From JANYCD01 sp043738625 (GTDB lineage: Bacteria > Pseudomonadota > Gammaproteobacteria > Burkholderiales > Rhodocyclaceae), in NCBI GenBank assembly GCA_043738625.1, contig JAYUFR010000016.1, positions 1-8,110 of the forward strand: a stretch of DNA of 8,110 bases, read 5' to 3'. Below, piece by piece: positions 1 to 6,565 of this stretch. Each line of letters opens with the position of its first letter. The first letter of the stretch is position 1. Made by a program: the position numbers and the translations under genes. The notes beneath the pieces are model-generated. The model did no database searches, was not told the origin of the DNA, and saw only the letters and a list, made by a program, of their open reading frames with translations.

Positions 1-19
1 ACAGACAAGGAACGACACA

Positions 20-766
20 ATGGGTTTTGGCGCACTGATCATCGGCGATGAAATCATCCGTGGCAAGCGGCAGGACAAACATTTTGCCAAGTTGATTGAA
101 CTGCTCGCTGCGCGGGGTTTGACGCTTGACTGGGTGACCTACGCGGGCGACAAGCGCGAGTTTCTGGCGGAAATTTTGCGTCGGACGCTGGCTTCAGGCG
201 ATATCGTGTTCAGCTTTGGCGGCATCGGTGCCACGCCTGACGACCACACGCGCCAGGCAGCGGGCATGGCGGCTGGCATCGAATTGGGTTTGCATCCGCA
301 AGCCGCTGCGGAAATTCGCGCCAAATATGGCGAGCAGATCAACCTTAATCGGCTGCAACTGGCCGAGTTTCCGATTGGCAGCCGCATCATTCCCAATCCG
401 GTCAACCGCGTGCCCGGATTTTCATTTGCCGAGCATCACTTTGTGCCCGGCTTTCCGCAAATGGCCTGGCCGATGGTCGAGTGGGTGCTTGACCATTACT
501 ATCGTGATCGCTTCAATCGCTCAATCGAAACCGAAGTATCCATTGTGGTGTGGGAAGGCAATGAGGGGGTATTGATTGACCTGATGCAGCGCATCGAAAT
601 CGACTACCCGGGCATCAAGGTTTTCAGCCTGCCGTCGTTCGGCGATGACAAGGTGCGTCGCCATCTGGAGCTCGGTGTGCGCGGCGACCCCGCGCAGGTG
701 GGGCCGGCCATGACGGAGATTCGTGCCGCAGTGGCGGCGCTGGCGCTGGAATTTGAGGAACGTTGA
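20..766 (+). CDS. Molybdopterin-binding (MoCF/CinA N-terminal-like) domain protein
   Basis: This 248-residue soluble protein is built on the MoCF_biosynth (MogA/MoaB/CinA N-terminal) fold. The diagnostic glycine/acid loop GGIGATPDD lies at residues 67-75, followed by HTR. The N-terminal strand FGALIIGDEI matches the family's first beta strand, and an NRVPGF...FVPGFPQM stretch (about 128-149) resembles the CinA-type second half of the domain. The C-terminal nicotinamide-nucleotide deamidase (PncC) domain of full CinA is absent, so this is the short form often annotated as a competence/damage-inducible protein A homologue. Members bind molybdopterin or act on nucleotides; the substrate here cannot be read from sequence. 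The ATG at 20 is supported by AAGGAA at 7-12, seven bases upstream. It converges with the phasin gene. The region upstream is cut by the window edge, so operon membership is unknown. The family call is firm; the function is not. Confidence 0.88.
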   Translation: MGFGALIIGDEIIRGKRQDKHFAKLIELLAARGLTLDWVTYAGDKREFLAEILRRTLASGDIVFSFGGIGATPDDHTRQAAGMAAGIELGLHPQAAAEIRAKYGEQINLNRLQLAEFPIGSRIIPNPVNRVPGFSFAEHHFVPGFPQMAWPMVEWVLDHYYRDRFNRSIETEVSIVVWEGNEGVLIDLMQRIEIDYPGIKVFSLPSFGDDKVRRHLELGVRGDPAQVGPAMTEIRAAVAALALEFEER

Positions 767-780
767 GGTTTGACGAGCAC

Positions 781-813
781 AAAAAAAGAGCCCCGGTACT
801 AAGTACCGGGGCT
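781..813 (-). terminator. Rho-independent terminator of the phasin gene
   Basis: A perfect 11-bp stem (789-799 paired with 803-813) has a 3-base loop. Read on the minus strand, AGCCCCGGTAC-TTA-GTACCGGGGCT is followed by a run of T that ends near 781. It lies about 55 bases past the phasin stop. On the plus strand no T-run follows (ACAAACC), so it should act mainly on phasin transcripts and only weakly on the converging gene. Confidence 0.92.
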
Positions 814-868
814 ACAAACCAGCCCTTTGCGGGCCGGAGGAGGAGACATCGTTTGCCGGAGCTTTTAC

Positions 869-1432
869 TTAGGCAACCTTCTTGACCTTCGCCGTGGCGG
901 TCGAGCTGACGGCCTTGACGGTGGCATTGGTAGCGGCCGTTACGTTGGCTTCGGCGATTTCGGCAACTTGCTTGGCAGCCTTGTTGATGCTGTCGTAAGC
1001 AGAGTTCGCGGCGGCAATGGCTGACTTGACGGCGGCCACAGCGACATCAGAACCGGCTGGGGCGCTCTTGGCAGCCTTGTCCAGGGCGGTGCTGATATTC
1101 TTGTTAATCTCGCCGTATTGGGCTTCAAATACTTTGGTCAGTTCTTCCTGGGTTTGCGAACCGATTTCATAGACGCTGCGCGAGTAGGCAACGAATTTTT
1201 CCAGGGTCGGCTTGGCCAATGTGGATTGGGTGCTCAGCAGTTCTTGTACATCCTTGATCGCCAACAGGCTCTTGGCGCTGGTGACGGAGCCTTCAAGAAC
1301 CGAACGGGCGGTATTCAGGTTGAGCGCGGCAAAACGTTCGGCACTGGCAAACGCGGTATTGGCGATGGTCAGCAGTGATTCGACGTAGGTTTTGTTGCTG
1401 GTGGCGAATTGCTCGGGGATTGCGTAGGACAT
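869..1432 (-). CDS. Phasin family protein (PHA granule-associated)
   Basis: This 187-residue protein matches Phasin_2-type granule-associated proteins. It opens with MSYAIPEQFATSNK, then has a long amphipathic helical region (about 10-120) containing the family-like EQFAT...LNLNTARSVLE...LLAIKDVQELLSTQ pattern. An Ala/Thr/Lys-rich tail ends in AKVKKVA. It has no Cys, Trp or His and no signal peptide, as expected for a cytoplasmic protein that coats polyhydroxyalkanoate granules and limits their coalescence. The ATG at 1432 has an AAGGAG ribosome site (1439-1444 on the complementary strand), six bases upstream. Its own promoter (1551-1578) and terminator (781-813) make it monocistronic. No PHA synthase or other pha gene is in the window. 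The low-complexity helical composition limits certainty about the exact subfamily, but the phasin call is strong. Confidence 0.9.
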   Translation of the reverse strand: MSYAIPEQFATSNKTYVESLLTIANTAFASAERFAALNLNTARSVLEGSVTSAKSLLAIKDVQELLSTQSTLAKPTLEKFVAYSRSVYEIGSQTQEELTKVFEAQYGEINKNISTALDKAAKSAPAGSDVAVAAVKSAIAAANSAYDSINKAAKQVAEIAEANVTAATNATVKAVSSTATAKVKKVA

Positions 1433-1438
1433 GGGTTT

Positions 1439-1444
1439 CTCCTT
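1439..1444 (-). promoter_or_regulatory. Ribosome binding site of phasin gene
   Basis: Minus-strand AAGGAG lies six bases before the ATG at 1432. It is the strongest ribosome site of any gene here and fits the high expression typical of phasins. Confidence 0.8.
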
Positions 1445-1550
1445 GATATCGGTTCAAAAAAACTTCGAGTAGTGGTTTGCTTCACATCTTGAATCTCGCC
1501 ACACCCGGTGATTTCAGGGAGTCGCGATGTTGCGCTGCATCATGACCCAA

Positions 1551-1578
1551 ATTATAAGGGTGAAAACCCCGCTGTCAA
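1551..1578 (-). promoter_or_regulatory. Near-consensus sigma70 promoter of phasin gene
   Basis: On the minus strand a perfect TTGACA (1573-1578) is separated by 16 bases from a perfect TATAAT (1551-1556). An A-run sits directly upstream of the -35 box (1582-1587), followed by a very AT-rich tract, which suggests an UP-element-like contribution. Transcription would start near 1544 and give a leader of about 110 nt before the phasin ATG. The spacer itself contains a small dyad, GGGT-GAAA-ACCC (1558-1569). Confidence 0.85.
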
Positions 1579-1587
1579 GCCTTTTTT

Positions 1588-1660
1588 GATGCAACGCACC
1601 ATATAAATGAAAATTTCAATAAATCATTATAATTCAATAGGTTAAATTTTATTTTTGACC
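1588..1660. other. AT-rich intergenic tract upstream of the phasin promoter
   Basis: This stretch of the 305-bp gap (1433-1737) is far richer in A and T than its surroundings. It contains a near-palindromic ATTATAAT (1626-1633), so TATAAT reads on both strands. I see no convincing -35 partner for either orientation. It may be a flexible or UP-like element, or a binding site for a nucleoid protein. No protein-coding signal was seen in the gap apart from the four-codon ORF at 1679-1693. Confidence 0.45.
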
Positions 1661-1666
1661 ATGTAG

Positions 1667-1693
1667 AGGAGGCCTGATATGGTGGCGCAATAA
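1667..1693 (+). other. Shine-Dalgarno plus four-codon mini-ORF (MVAQ) before a terminator
   Basis: On the plus strand a perfect AGGAGG (1667-1672) is followed after six bases by ATG GTG GCG CAA TAA (1679-1693). It then runs straight into the terminator hairpin at 1691-1723. A start-stop pair, ATG TAG, sits at 1661-1666 just before the ribosome site. No clear plus-strand promoter was found, so expression is uncertain. It could be the tail of a short non-coding or leader-type transcript, or simply a chance match. Confidence 0.25.
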
Positions 1694-1723
1694 AAAAGCG
1701 GCCTGACTGGGGCCGCTTTTTTA
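1691..1723 (-). terminator. Terminator of the kdsD-kdsC-lptC-lptA operon (bidirectional shape)
   Basis: A perfect 13-bp stem including the flanking A/T runs (1691-1703 paired with 1711-1723) encloses a 7-base loop. It lies 14 bases past the lptA stop and gives GC-rich GCGGCC/GGCCGC followed by six T on either strand. It should end the lpt transcript and would also stop any rightward transcript from the phasin-lptA gap. Confidence 0.92.
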
Positions 1724-1737
1724 CGGGGCAAGGCTGC

Positions 1738-2370
1738 TCACTGAGGATCGGGCGCCTTGTTTTCCGGAGCAGATAACTCCGGTGCTGCCTTGAGCGGCGG
1801 ATTGACCGCGCGGCTGGATGTAGACGGGACCGCAGGGCCTTTGTTGCGCGGCTGGATGATGGCTCTTACACGTTCGTGTTTCGCTGAAGAAACAGTCGTG
1901 CCGTTCGGGCCGTTGGAGACCAGATAGGTTTCGGTCTTCGCATCAAACGCGATGTACTGCCCACGAACCTCATCAAGCCCGCTTTTAACCCAGGCACGGG
2001 TGAATAGCTGCGTTGTGTCCGCCGCGCCGTCGTGCTCAATCCGTTCGGCCTCTCCTTCAATGTATTCGTCCTTGCCTTCGCGCTTTTGACGGAAACGCGC
2101 CAGTCCATCGGCGCCGCCACTTGCAACACCCTTTTGATAACCGCTGGCATCTTGCGTAACGACCATCTTGTCGGCACGTATCACCAAAGTCCCCTGGGTG
2201 AGTTGCACGTTGCCTTCGAATACATGGATCTTCTTCGCATCATCCACGGTGATGCGGTCTGCTTCGAGATTGACCGGCTTGTCGCGATCGGCTTTTTCCG
2301 CCATGGATGACAAAGAGACGCACAACGTGCTGAACAACACTGCCAGCAACCGGATTTGCTTGTTGAACAT
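1738..2370 (-). CDS. lptA: LPS transport periplasmic protein LptA
   Basis: LptA is the periplasmic OstA-domain protein that polymerises between LptC and LptD and carries LPS across the periplasm. From the ATG at 2370 it has 210 residues. A signal peptide (basic FNKQIR, hydrophobic LLAVLFSTLCVSLS) has a likely cleavage after SMA at about residue 24. The OstA beta-jellyroll follows: KPVNLEADRITVDDAKKIHVFEGNVQLTQG and IRADKMVVTQD are typical, with repeated F/L-x-GNV and A-D-K signatures. About 45 residues at the C-terminus form a Pro/Ala/Lys-rich tail beyond the usual fold. The ATG lies two bases after the lptC stop. An alternative TTG at 2376 overlaps that stop (AGGA four bases upstream), so the start could be two codons earlier. 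It is the last gene of the operon; a terminator follows where lptB is normally found. Confidence 0.92.
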   Translation of the reverse strand: MFNKQIRLLAVLFSTLCVSLSSMAEKADRDKPVNLEADRITVDDAKKIHVFEGNVQLTQGTLVIRADKMVVTQDASGYQKGVASGGADGLARFRQKREGKDEYIEGEAERIEHDGAADTTQLFTRAWVKSGLDEVRGQYIAFDAKTETYLVSNGPNGTTVSSAKHERVRAIIQPRNKGPAVPSTSSRAVNPPLKAAPELSAPENKAPDPQ

Positions 2371-2372
2371 GA

Positions 2373-2942
2373 TCAATGGGTCCTATAGAAAATTCCATGC
2401 GTCCGGCCCCTGAGCACCGACACGCTTGTCTTGCCGTTGTAATCCATTCCGCTGCCGACAACAATGCTTTGGCCCTGGCTGATCGTGACCGGGTCGTCGC
2501 TGTGCGCCGTTTGCTCATCAGGGTATGCGGTCATCCTGGCGGTTTCAAGTATGGTGTCGGGGGCACTGGTCGCGCTCTTGTGCACGAGACGCACCTGATC
2601 CATCAGATGAACTTCCTTCCCGTCGTGGTTCAACCACGCGCGTTTTGCAGTGATATGCGTTGGTGACTGCCCCTGGAAAACGGTCAATGCCGGATTGGCC
2701 ACCTCGGTACTGTCATCGTCGGGGAAGTGGACGAGTTTCTCGGCAGTGAGAAAGTTCTTCAGGTCCCCGGCGACATCGAAGCGCTGAATGGTGAAATGTT
2801 CAATGATGGAATCAGGGTCGTGTCTTGCCTTCGCCCGGCTCAGGGGGTCGTCGAAATTCGTGGTACGTTGCAGCCAGAAAGTGAGTGCGGCCAGCAGCCC
2901 CAACAGCAGCAGGGGAAACAAGGTTGTTCCCAGATTTTTCAT
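2373..2942 (-). CDS. lptC: LPS export inner-membrane bridge protein LptC
   Basis: This is a 189-residue protein with a short cytoplasmic start, one transmembrane anchor (about residues 7-24, LFPLLLLGLLAALTFWL) and a periplasmic OstA-like domain. That is the LptC topology. Recognisable family stretches include DDPLSRAKARHDPDSIIEHFTIQRFDVAGD, the LTAEKLVHFPDDDSTEVANPALTV block and ITAKRAWLNHDGKEVHL. LptC receives LPS from the LptBFG ABC transporter and passes it to LptA. Its ATG overlaps the kdsC stop in an ATGA arrangement (2939-2942), and its stop abuts lptA, so the genes are almost certainly translationally coupled. Overall sequence conservation in LptC is low, but domain, anchor and position together make the call secure. 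Confidence 0.92.
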   Translation of the reverse strand: MKNLGTTLFPLLLLGLLAALTFWLQRTTNFDDPLSRAKARHDPDSIIEHFTIQRFDVAGDLKNFLTAEKLVHFPDDDSTEVANPALTVFQGQSPTHITAKRAWLNHDGKEVHLMDQVRLVHKSATSAPDTILETARMTAYPDEQTAHSDDPVTISQGQSIVVGSGMDYNGKTSVSVLRGRTHGIFYRTH

Positions 2943-3463
2943 GTCAGGTAAGTTTCCATGGCCGCGTCCAGCTTGCCTTGGGCACCGAGGATGAATTCAC
3001 AGACCTCTCGTACCGCGCCATGGCCGCCATTCTTTCGGGCCGCATAATCCGCATGCTGATGCAGCAGCGAATGACCATCGGCTACCGTGGCAGAAAATCC
3101 GCAGGCGCGCATCAATGGCAGGTCTACAACATCGTCGCCCATGTAACCGGCCTGCTTGAAGCCAAGACCAAGGCTCGCCAGCAGTTTCGCCATGGCAGAT
3201 CGTTTGTCGTCGACGCCTTGCAGCAACAATGTAATCCCAAGGTTTTGCGCTCTCAATTCCACCGCCCGGGACGTGCGTCCAGTGATGATCGCCAACTTTA
3301 CGCCCGCGCTCGCCAGCATTTTCAGACCGTGGCCGTCAAGGCTGGAGAAAGCCTTCAATTCGTCACCCTGGCTGCTATAGTAGAGGCTGCCGTCGGTGAG
3401 CACACCGTCGACATCGAAGCCCATCAGCATGAGTCCGGCCGCTTTGCTCTTTGCGGCATCCAT
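2939..3463 (-). CDS. kdsC: 3-deoxy-D-manno-octulosonate 8-phosphate phosphatase KdsC
   Basis: KdsC is a HAD-superfamily C0-type phosphatase that removes phosphate from Kdo-8-phosphate, giving free Kdo for LPS inner-core assembly in the cytoplasm. At 174 residues it has the compact family length without a cap domain. Motif I is DVDGVLTDG at 17-25, with nucleophile D17 and acid D19. Motif II is the Thr of IITGR (T61), motif III is K87 and motif IV is GDDVVDLP (109-116). The C-terminal KNGGHGAVRE segment (144-153), which closes the neighbouring subunit's active site in KdsC tetramers, is intact. The ATG at 3461-3463 shares one base with the kdsD stop (TGATG), which couples the two consecutive Kdo-pathway enzymes. 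KdsA, which acts between them, is not in the window. Confidence 0.96.
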   Translation of the reverse strand: MDAAKSKAAGLMLMGFDVDGVLTDGSLYYSSQGDELKAFSSLDGHGLKMLASAGVKLAIITGRTSRAVELRAQNLGITLLLQGVDDKRSAMAKLLASLGLGFKQAGYMGDDVVDLPLMRACGFSATVADGHSLLHQHADYAARKNGGHGAVREVCEFILGAQGKLDAAMETYLT

Positions 3464-4446
3464 CAGATCACCTTGGCGCGAAACAGGTCGTGCATGTTGA
3501 GCGCACCGATGAGTTTCCCGCCGTCATCAATCACCAGCAACTGGCTGATCTTGTGCTGCTCCATCATTTCCACGGCTTCCACGGCAAGCCGTTCGGCGCC
3601 GATGGTACGCGGGTTGTGCGTCATGACCTGGCCGACGGTCATGATGCGCAGGTCACCCTGTTTTTCCATGGCGCGGCGCAAATCGCCATCGGTAAATATC
3701 CCCAACAACCGCCCCTCGGCGCTGCTGACCACCGCCATCCCCAGCCCACCTTGCGACATGGCGCGCAAGGTGTCAGGCAGCAGCGTCGATTCGGCGACTG
3801 CGGGAATTTCCGCAGCGCCGCGCATGACATCGCGCACATGCGTCAACAGCCGTCTGCCCAAGGTGCCGCCGGGATGGGAGCGGGCAAAATCCTCGGCACC
3901 AAAACCACGCGCATCAAGCAGCGTTACCGCCAGGGCATCACCCAGTGCCAGCGCCGCAGTAGTGCTGGCTGTCGGCGCCAGGTTGAGCGGACAGGCCTCT
4001 TCTTTTACGCCTGCGTCCAGATGCACATCGGCCTCTCTGGCCAATGAAGAGTCGTTGTTACCGGTAATCGCAATCAGTCGTCCGCCCTGACGTTTGATCA
4101 GCGGCACGATGGTCAGCAGTTCGTCGCTCTCGCCTGAATTGGAAATCGCTATTACCACGTCCTCGCGCGTGATCATTCCCAGATCACCGTGCACCGCCTC
4201 GGCAGCATGAACGAAATAGGCTGGCGTACCGGTGCTGGCAAGGGTGGCGGCAATCTTGCGCGCGATGTGCCCCGACTTGCCGACGCCACTGACAATGACA
4301 CGGCCATGGCAGGACAAGATCAATTCAATCGCGCGGGTGAACTGAGCGTCAAGCTTCTCGGCAAGTGCCGCCACCGCTTCGGCTTCGATGCGCAACACGC
4401 GCCGCGCCATCGCCAGTGCGCGATCATGGGTAAATGTTTGGGTCAT
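3463..4446 (-). CDS. kdsD: D-arabinose 5-phosphate isomerase KdsD
   Basis: KdsD interconverts ribulose-5-phosphate and arabinose-5-phosphate, the first step towards Kdo. The 327-residue protein has an SIS domain (about 35-175) followed by two CBS domains (about 205-262 and 272-327). GVGKSGHIARK (54-64), ISNSGESDE (101-109), APTASTTAALALGDALAV (158-174) and SHPGGTLGRR (190-199) are all present. The four residues equivalent to the E. coli catalytic set K59, E111, E152 and H193 are seen as K57, E109, E150 and H191. The ATG at 4446 (MTQTF) was chosen. A TTG at 4482 would add twelve residues, but it precedes the candidate -10 box at 4474-4479 and lacks a ribosome site. No strong Shine-Dalgarno is visible for either start. 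It is the first gene of the operon and is divergent from the antiporter gene. Confidence 0.95.
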   Translation of the reverse strand: MTQTFTHDRALAMARRVLRIEAEAVAALAEKLDAQFTRAIELILSCHGRVIVSGVGKSGHIARKIAATLASTGTPAYFVHAAEAVHGDLGMITREDVVIAISNSGESDELLTIVPLIKRQGGRLIAITGNNDSSLAREADVHLDAGVKEEACPLNLAPTASTTAALALGDALAVTLLDARGFGAEDFARSHPGGTLGRRLLTHVRDVMRGAAEIPAVAESTLLPDTLRAMSQGGLGMAVVSSAEGRLLGIFTDGDLRRAMEKQGDLRIMTVGQVMTHNPRTIGAERLAVEAVEMMEQHKISQLLVIDDGGKLIGALNMHDLFRAKVI

Positions 4447-4461
4447 GGACGGCGGACGGTT

Positions 4462-4496
4462 ATCATGACAACGATTATACAAGTGTCAATCATGAC
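4462..4496. promoter_or_regulatory. Divergent kdsD/antiporter control region: -10 box inside a dyad and flanking repeats
   Basis: The 62-bp gap between kdsD and the antiporter gene holds a perfect minus-strand TATAAT (4474-4479), about 27 bases before the kdsD ATG. It is centred in an inverted repeat, TGACA-N13-TGTCA (4466-4470 and 4484-4488). Two direct copies of ATCATGAC (4462-4469 and 4489-4496) frame it. No good -35 sits 17 bases from the -10; a TTGACA is present at 4484-4489 but is too close to it. The region must contain both promoters, but the exact elements are uncertain, and the antiporter's promoter is not recognised. Confidence 0.4.
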
Positions 4497-4508
4497 CCCA
4501 TCGACCGA

Positions 4509-6479
4509 ATGATTACGCCTCTGGAACTGGTTGTGCTGTTGCTCACCATGGCCGTGCTGGTGGTAGTGGTGTTTCGTTCCTTCAGTCTGCCGCCGATCAT
4601 GGGTTACCTGATGGTTGGTGTAGCGATCGGTCCCCACGCGCTCAACCTGCTACCCGATACCGCCAGCGCCGGCCATCTGGCCGAGTTCGGTGTCGTGTTT
4701 CTGATGTTCTCCATTGGTTTGGAGTTTTCCCTGCCGCGTCTGTACAGCATGAAACGCATCGTTTTTGGCCTCGGCGCAGCGCAGGTATTCGTGACCCTGC
4801 TAATTGCGATGTTGCTGGCAAAAGGGTTCGGCCTTGGCTGGCCGGCAGGTTTTGCCCTGGGTGGCGTGGCTGCGATGTCGTCAACAGCGGTGCTCTCACG
4901 CCTGCTGAGCGAGCGGCTGGAGCTTGATTCCAAACATGGCCGCGAGGTGCTCGGCGTATTGCTGTTTCAGGATCTGGCGGTCGTTCCGCTGCTGATTCTG
5001 GTGCCGGCCCTGGCACAGCCTGCCGCAATGGCGCAGACCCTGGCGCTGGCAGGATTGAAGGCCGTGCTGGTGCTGACGGTGGTGATTTTTTTCGGCCAGC
5101 GCCTGATGCGCGCCTGGTTCTTCATTGTGGCGCGCCGCAAATCGGCGGAACTGTTCGTGCTCAACGTGCTGTTGATCACATTGGGATTGGCTTGGGTGAC
5201 GGAACTGGCTGGCCTGTCTCTCGCCCTTGGCGCATTTGTCGCCGGCATGCTGATCTCCGAAACCGAGTATCGCTATCAGGTCGAAGTAGACATCAAGCCC
5301 TTCCGCGACGTGCTGTTGGGGCTGTTTTTCATCACCATCGGCATGATGCTCAATCTGTCCGCCGTGGCTGTAAATCTGCCATGGGTGATGCTGGTGCTGG
5401 CGCTGCTGATGGGTGTCAAGCTGGCTGTCGCCGCCGCTTTGTCGCGCATGTTTGGCGCGACCCCAGGTACTGCCCTGCGCACCGGCCTGTGGCTGTGTGC
5501 GGGAGGCGAGTTCGGCTTCGTGTTGCTGGCACAGATTCGACAGGAAAGCCTGGCCGCTGATCAGGTGCTGCAAGTCGTGCTTGCGGCACTCGTGCTGTCG
5601 CTGTTGCTGGCACCGTTAATCGTGCAATTTTCGGATCGCATCGTATTGCGTTTCGTCGCGTCCGAATGGCTGACCCGCTCCATGCAACTGACAGAGATCG
5701 CGGTGCGTTCAATGGGAACGGAGAAACATGCAATTCTCTGCGGCTATGGTCGCACCGGCCAGCATCTGGCGCGTTTTCTGGAACAGGAAGGCGTCTCTTT
5801 CCTGGCGCTCGACCCGGACCCGGACCGGGTGCGCGACGCCGCTGCCGCCGGCGAACCCGTCACGTATGGCGACTGCGCACGACGCGAGACACTCGTCGCT
5901 GCCGGCATTGCGCGCGCCGATGTGTTGATCATCACCTTCTCTGATCGACAGGCAGCCTTGCGCGTGCTCCACCATACCCGTCAGTTGCGGCCTGATTTAC
6001 CCGTGCTGGTGCGGGCCGCCGAAGATGCCGATGTGGATCGTCTGCTTGCAGCCGGCGCGACCGAGGTGGTGCCAGAAGCCCTCGAGTCCAGTGTCATGCT
6101 GGCGACCCACGCCTTGGCCTTGCTTGGCATTCCGATGTCCAGGGTGATACGGCGCCTGCGCGAAATGCGTGAGCAACATTACGTGTTGCTGCGGGGTTTT
6201 TTTCACGGCGCGACTGATGCGAACGATCATCTGGCGGACGCTGACCAGCGCAGGCTGCTTGCTGTGACGCTGGGCGAGGGTGCCTATGCCATCGGCAAAC
6301 GCCTGGCCGACCTCCAACTCGATGCTTGTGGAGCAGATGTTTCCACCGTGCGCCGCAAAGGCGCTGCGCGCAAGAGCAGCAGCCGGGAAGACGTTTTGGC
6401 GGAAGGCGATGTGGTAGTGCTGTTGGGAACGCCGCAATCGCTCACAACTGGGGAACAGAAGCTGTTGCGGGGTAAATAA
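4509..6479 (+). CDS. CPA2-family monovalent cation:proton antiporter with RCK (TrkA-N) domain
   Basis: A 656-residue KefB/KefC/YbaL-like inner-membrane antiporter. The first 380 or so residues are strongly hydrophobic with roughly twelve or thirteen membrane spans. They include MGYLMVGVAIGPHAL, FGVVFLMFSIGLEFSLP and the LLFQDLAVVPLL signature with Q154-D155. A cytosolic RCK/TrkA-N Rossmann domain follows: GYGRTG at 412-417, an acidic D435 at the end of strand two, and GDCARRETL from 454. A TrkA-C-like region (about 570-650) ends the protein. Such proteins exchange K+ or Na+ for protons under nucleotide or ligand control; the ion and ligand here are not readable. The ATG at 4509 (MITPLEL) begins directly before the first span. 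An upstream ATG at 4434 would add 25 polar residues from within kdsD and is rejected. It lies divergent from the LPS operon. No clear Shine-Dalgarno or downstream terminator was seen. Confidence 0.93.
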   Translation: MITPLELVVLLLTMAVLVVVVFRSFSLPPIMGYLMVGVAIGPHALNLLPDTASAGHLAEFGVVFLMFSIGLEFSLPRLYSMKRIVFGLGAAQVFVTLLIAMLLAKGFGLGWPAGFALGGVAAMSSTAVLSRLLSERLELDSKHGREVLGVLLFQDLAVVPLLILVPALAQPAAMAQTLALAGLKAVLVLTVVIFFGQRLMRAWFFIVARRKSAELFVLNVLLITLGLAWVTELAGLSLALGAFVAGMLISETEYRYQVEVDIKPFRDVLLGLFFITIGMMLNLSAVAVNLPWVMLVLALLMGVKLAVAAALSRMFGATPGTALRTGLWLCAGGEFGFVLLAQIRQESLAADQVLQVVLAALVLSLLLAPLIVQFSDRIVLRFVASEWLTRSMQLTEIAVRSMGTEKHAILCGYGRTGQHLARFLEQEGVSFLALDPDPDRVRDAAAAGEPVTYGDCARRETLVAAGIARADVLIITFSDRQAALRVLHHTRQLRPDLPVLVRAAEDADVDRLLAAGATEVVPEALESSVMLATHALALLGIPMSRVIRRLREMREQHYVLLRGFFHGATDANDHLADADQRRLLAVTLGEGAYAIGKRLADLQLDACGADVSTVRRKGAARKSSSREDVLAEGDVVVLLGTPQSLTTGEQKLLRGK

Positions 6480-6565
6480 AGCTATACCGCTATTGCGTTA
6501 ACAGCTCGATTCAAGAGAAATCCGTCGCGGGTCGTAAGCAGAGATCAAGGTCTCTACCCTCTTTC

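Noticed and set aside
827..1024. A plus-strand frame following a GGAGGAGGAG stretch near 836
   Set aside because: No start codon lies at a proper distance after the purine run. The frame is Gly-rich and antisense to the phasin coding sequence.
2885..4090. A 401-codon open frame on the plus strand antisense to kdsC and kdsD
   Set aside because: The minus strand encodes kdsC and kdsD with full catalytic motifs. The antisense translation is Ser/Arg/Ala-rich with no domain logic, and long antisense frames are expected in GC-rich genes.
1539..4498. ATCATGACCC occurring both near the phasin start site (1539-1548) and in the kdsD-antiporter gap (4489-4498)
   Set aside because: A shared 10-mer between two places in an 8-kb window is expected by chance, and its position relative to the promoters differs.
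4434..4508. Upstream ATG extension of the antiporter by 25 residues
   Set aside because: The extension is polar, unlike known family starts, lies partly inside kdsD and lacks a ribosome site. The ATG at 4509 begins right at the first membrane span.
4896..5573. A 225-codon frame antisense to the antiporter gene
   Set aside because: The translation is Gln/His-rich (typical of reverse-reading hydrophobic Leu/Val codons), has no ribosome site and overlaps a clearly real membrane protein gene.
6480..6565. Possible terminator after the antiporter gene
   Set aside because: Only weak, short pairings (AGCT...AGCT) without a T-run are present. Nothing supports an intrinsic terminator.
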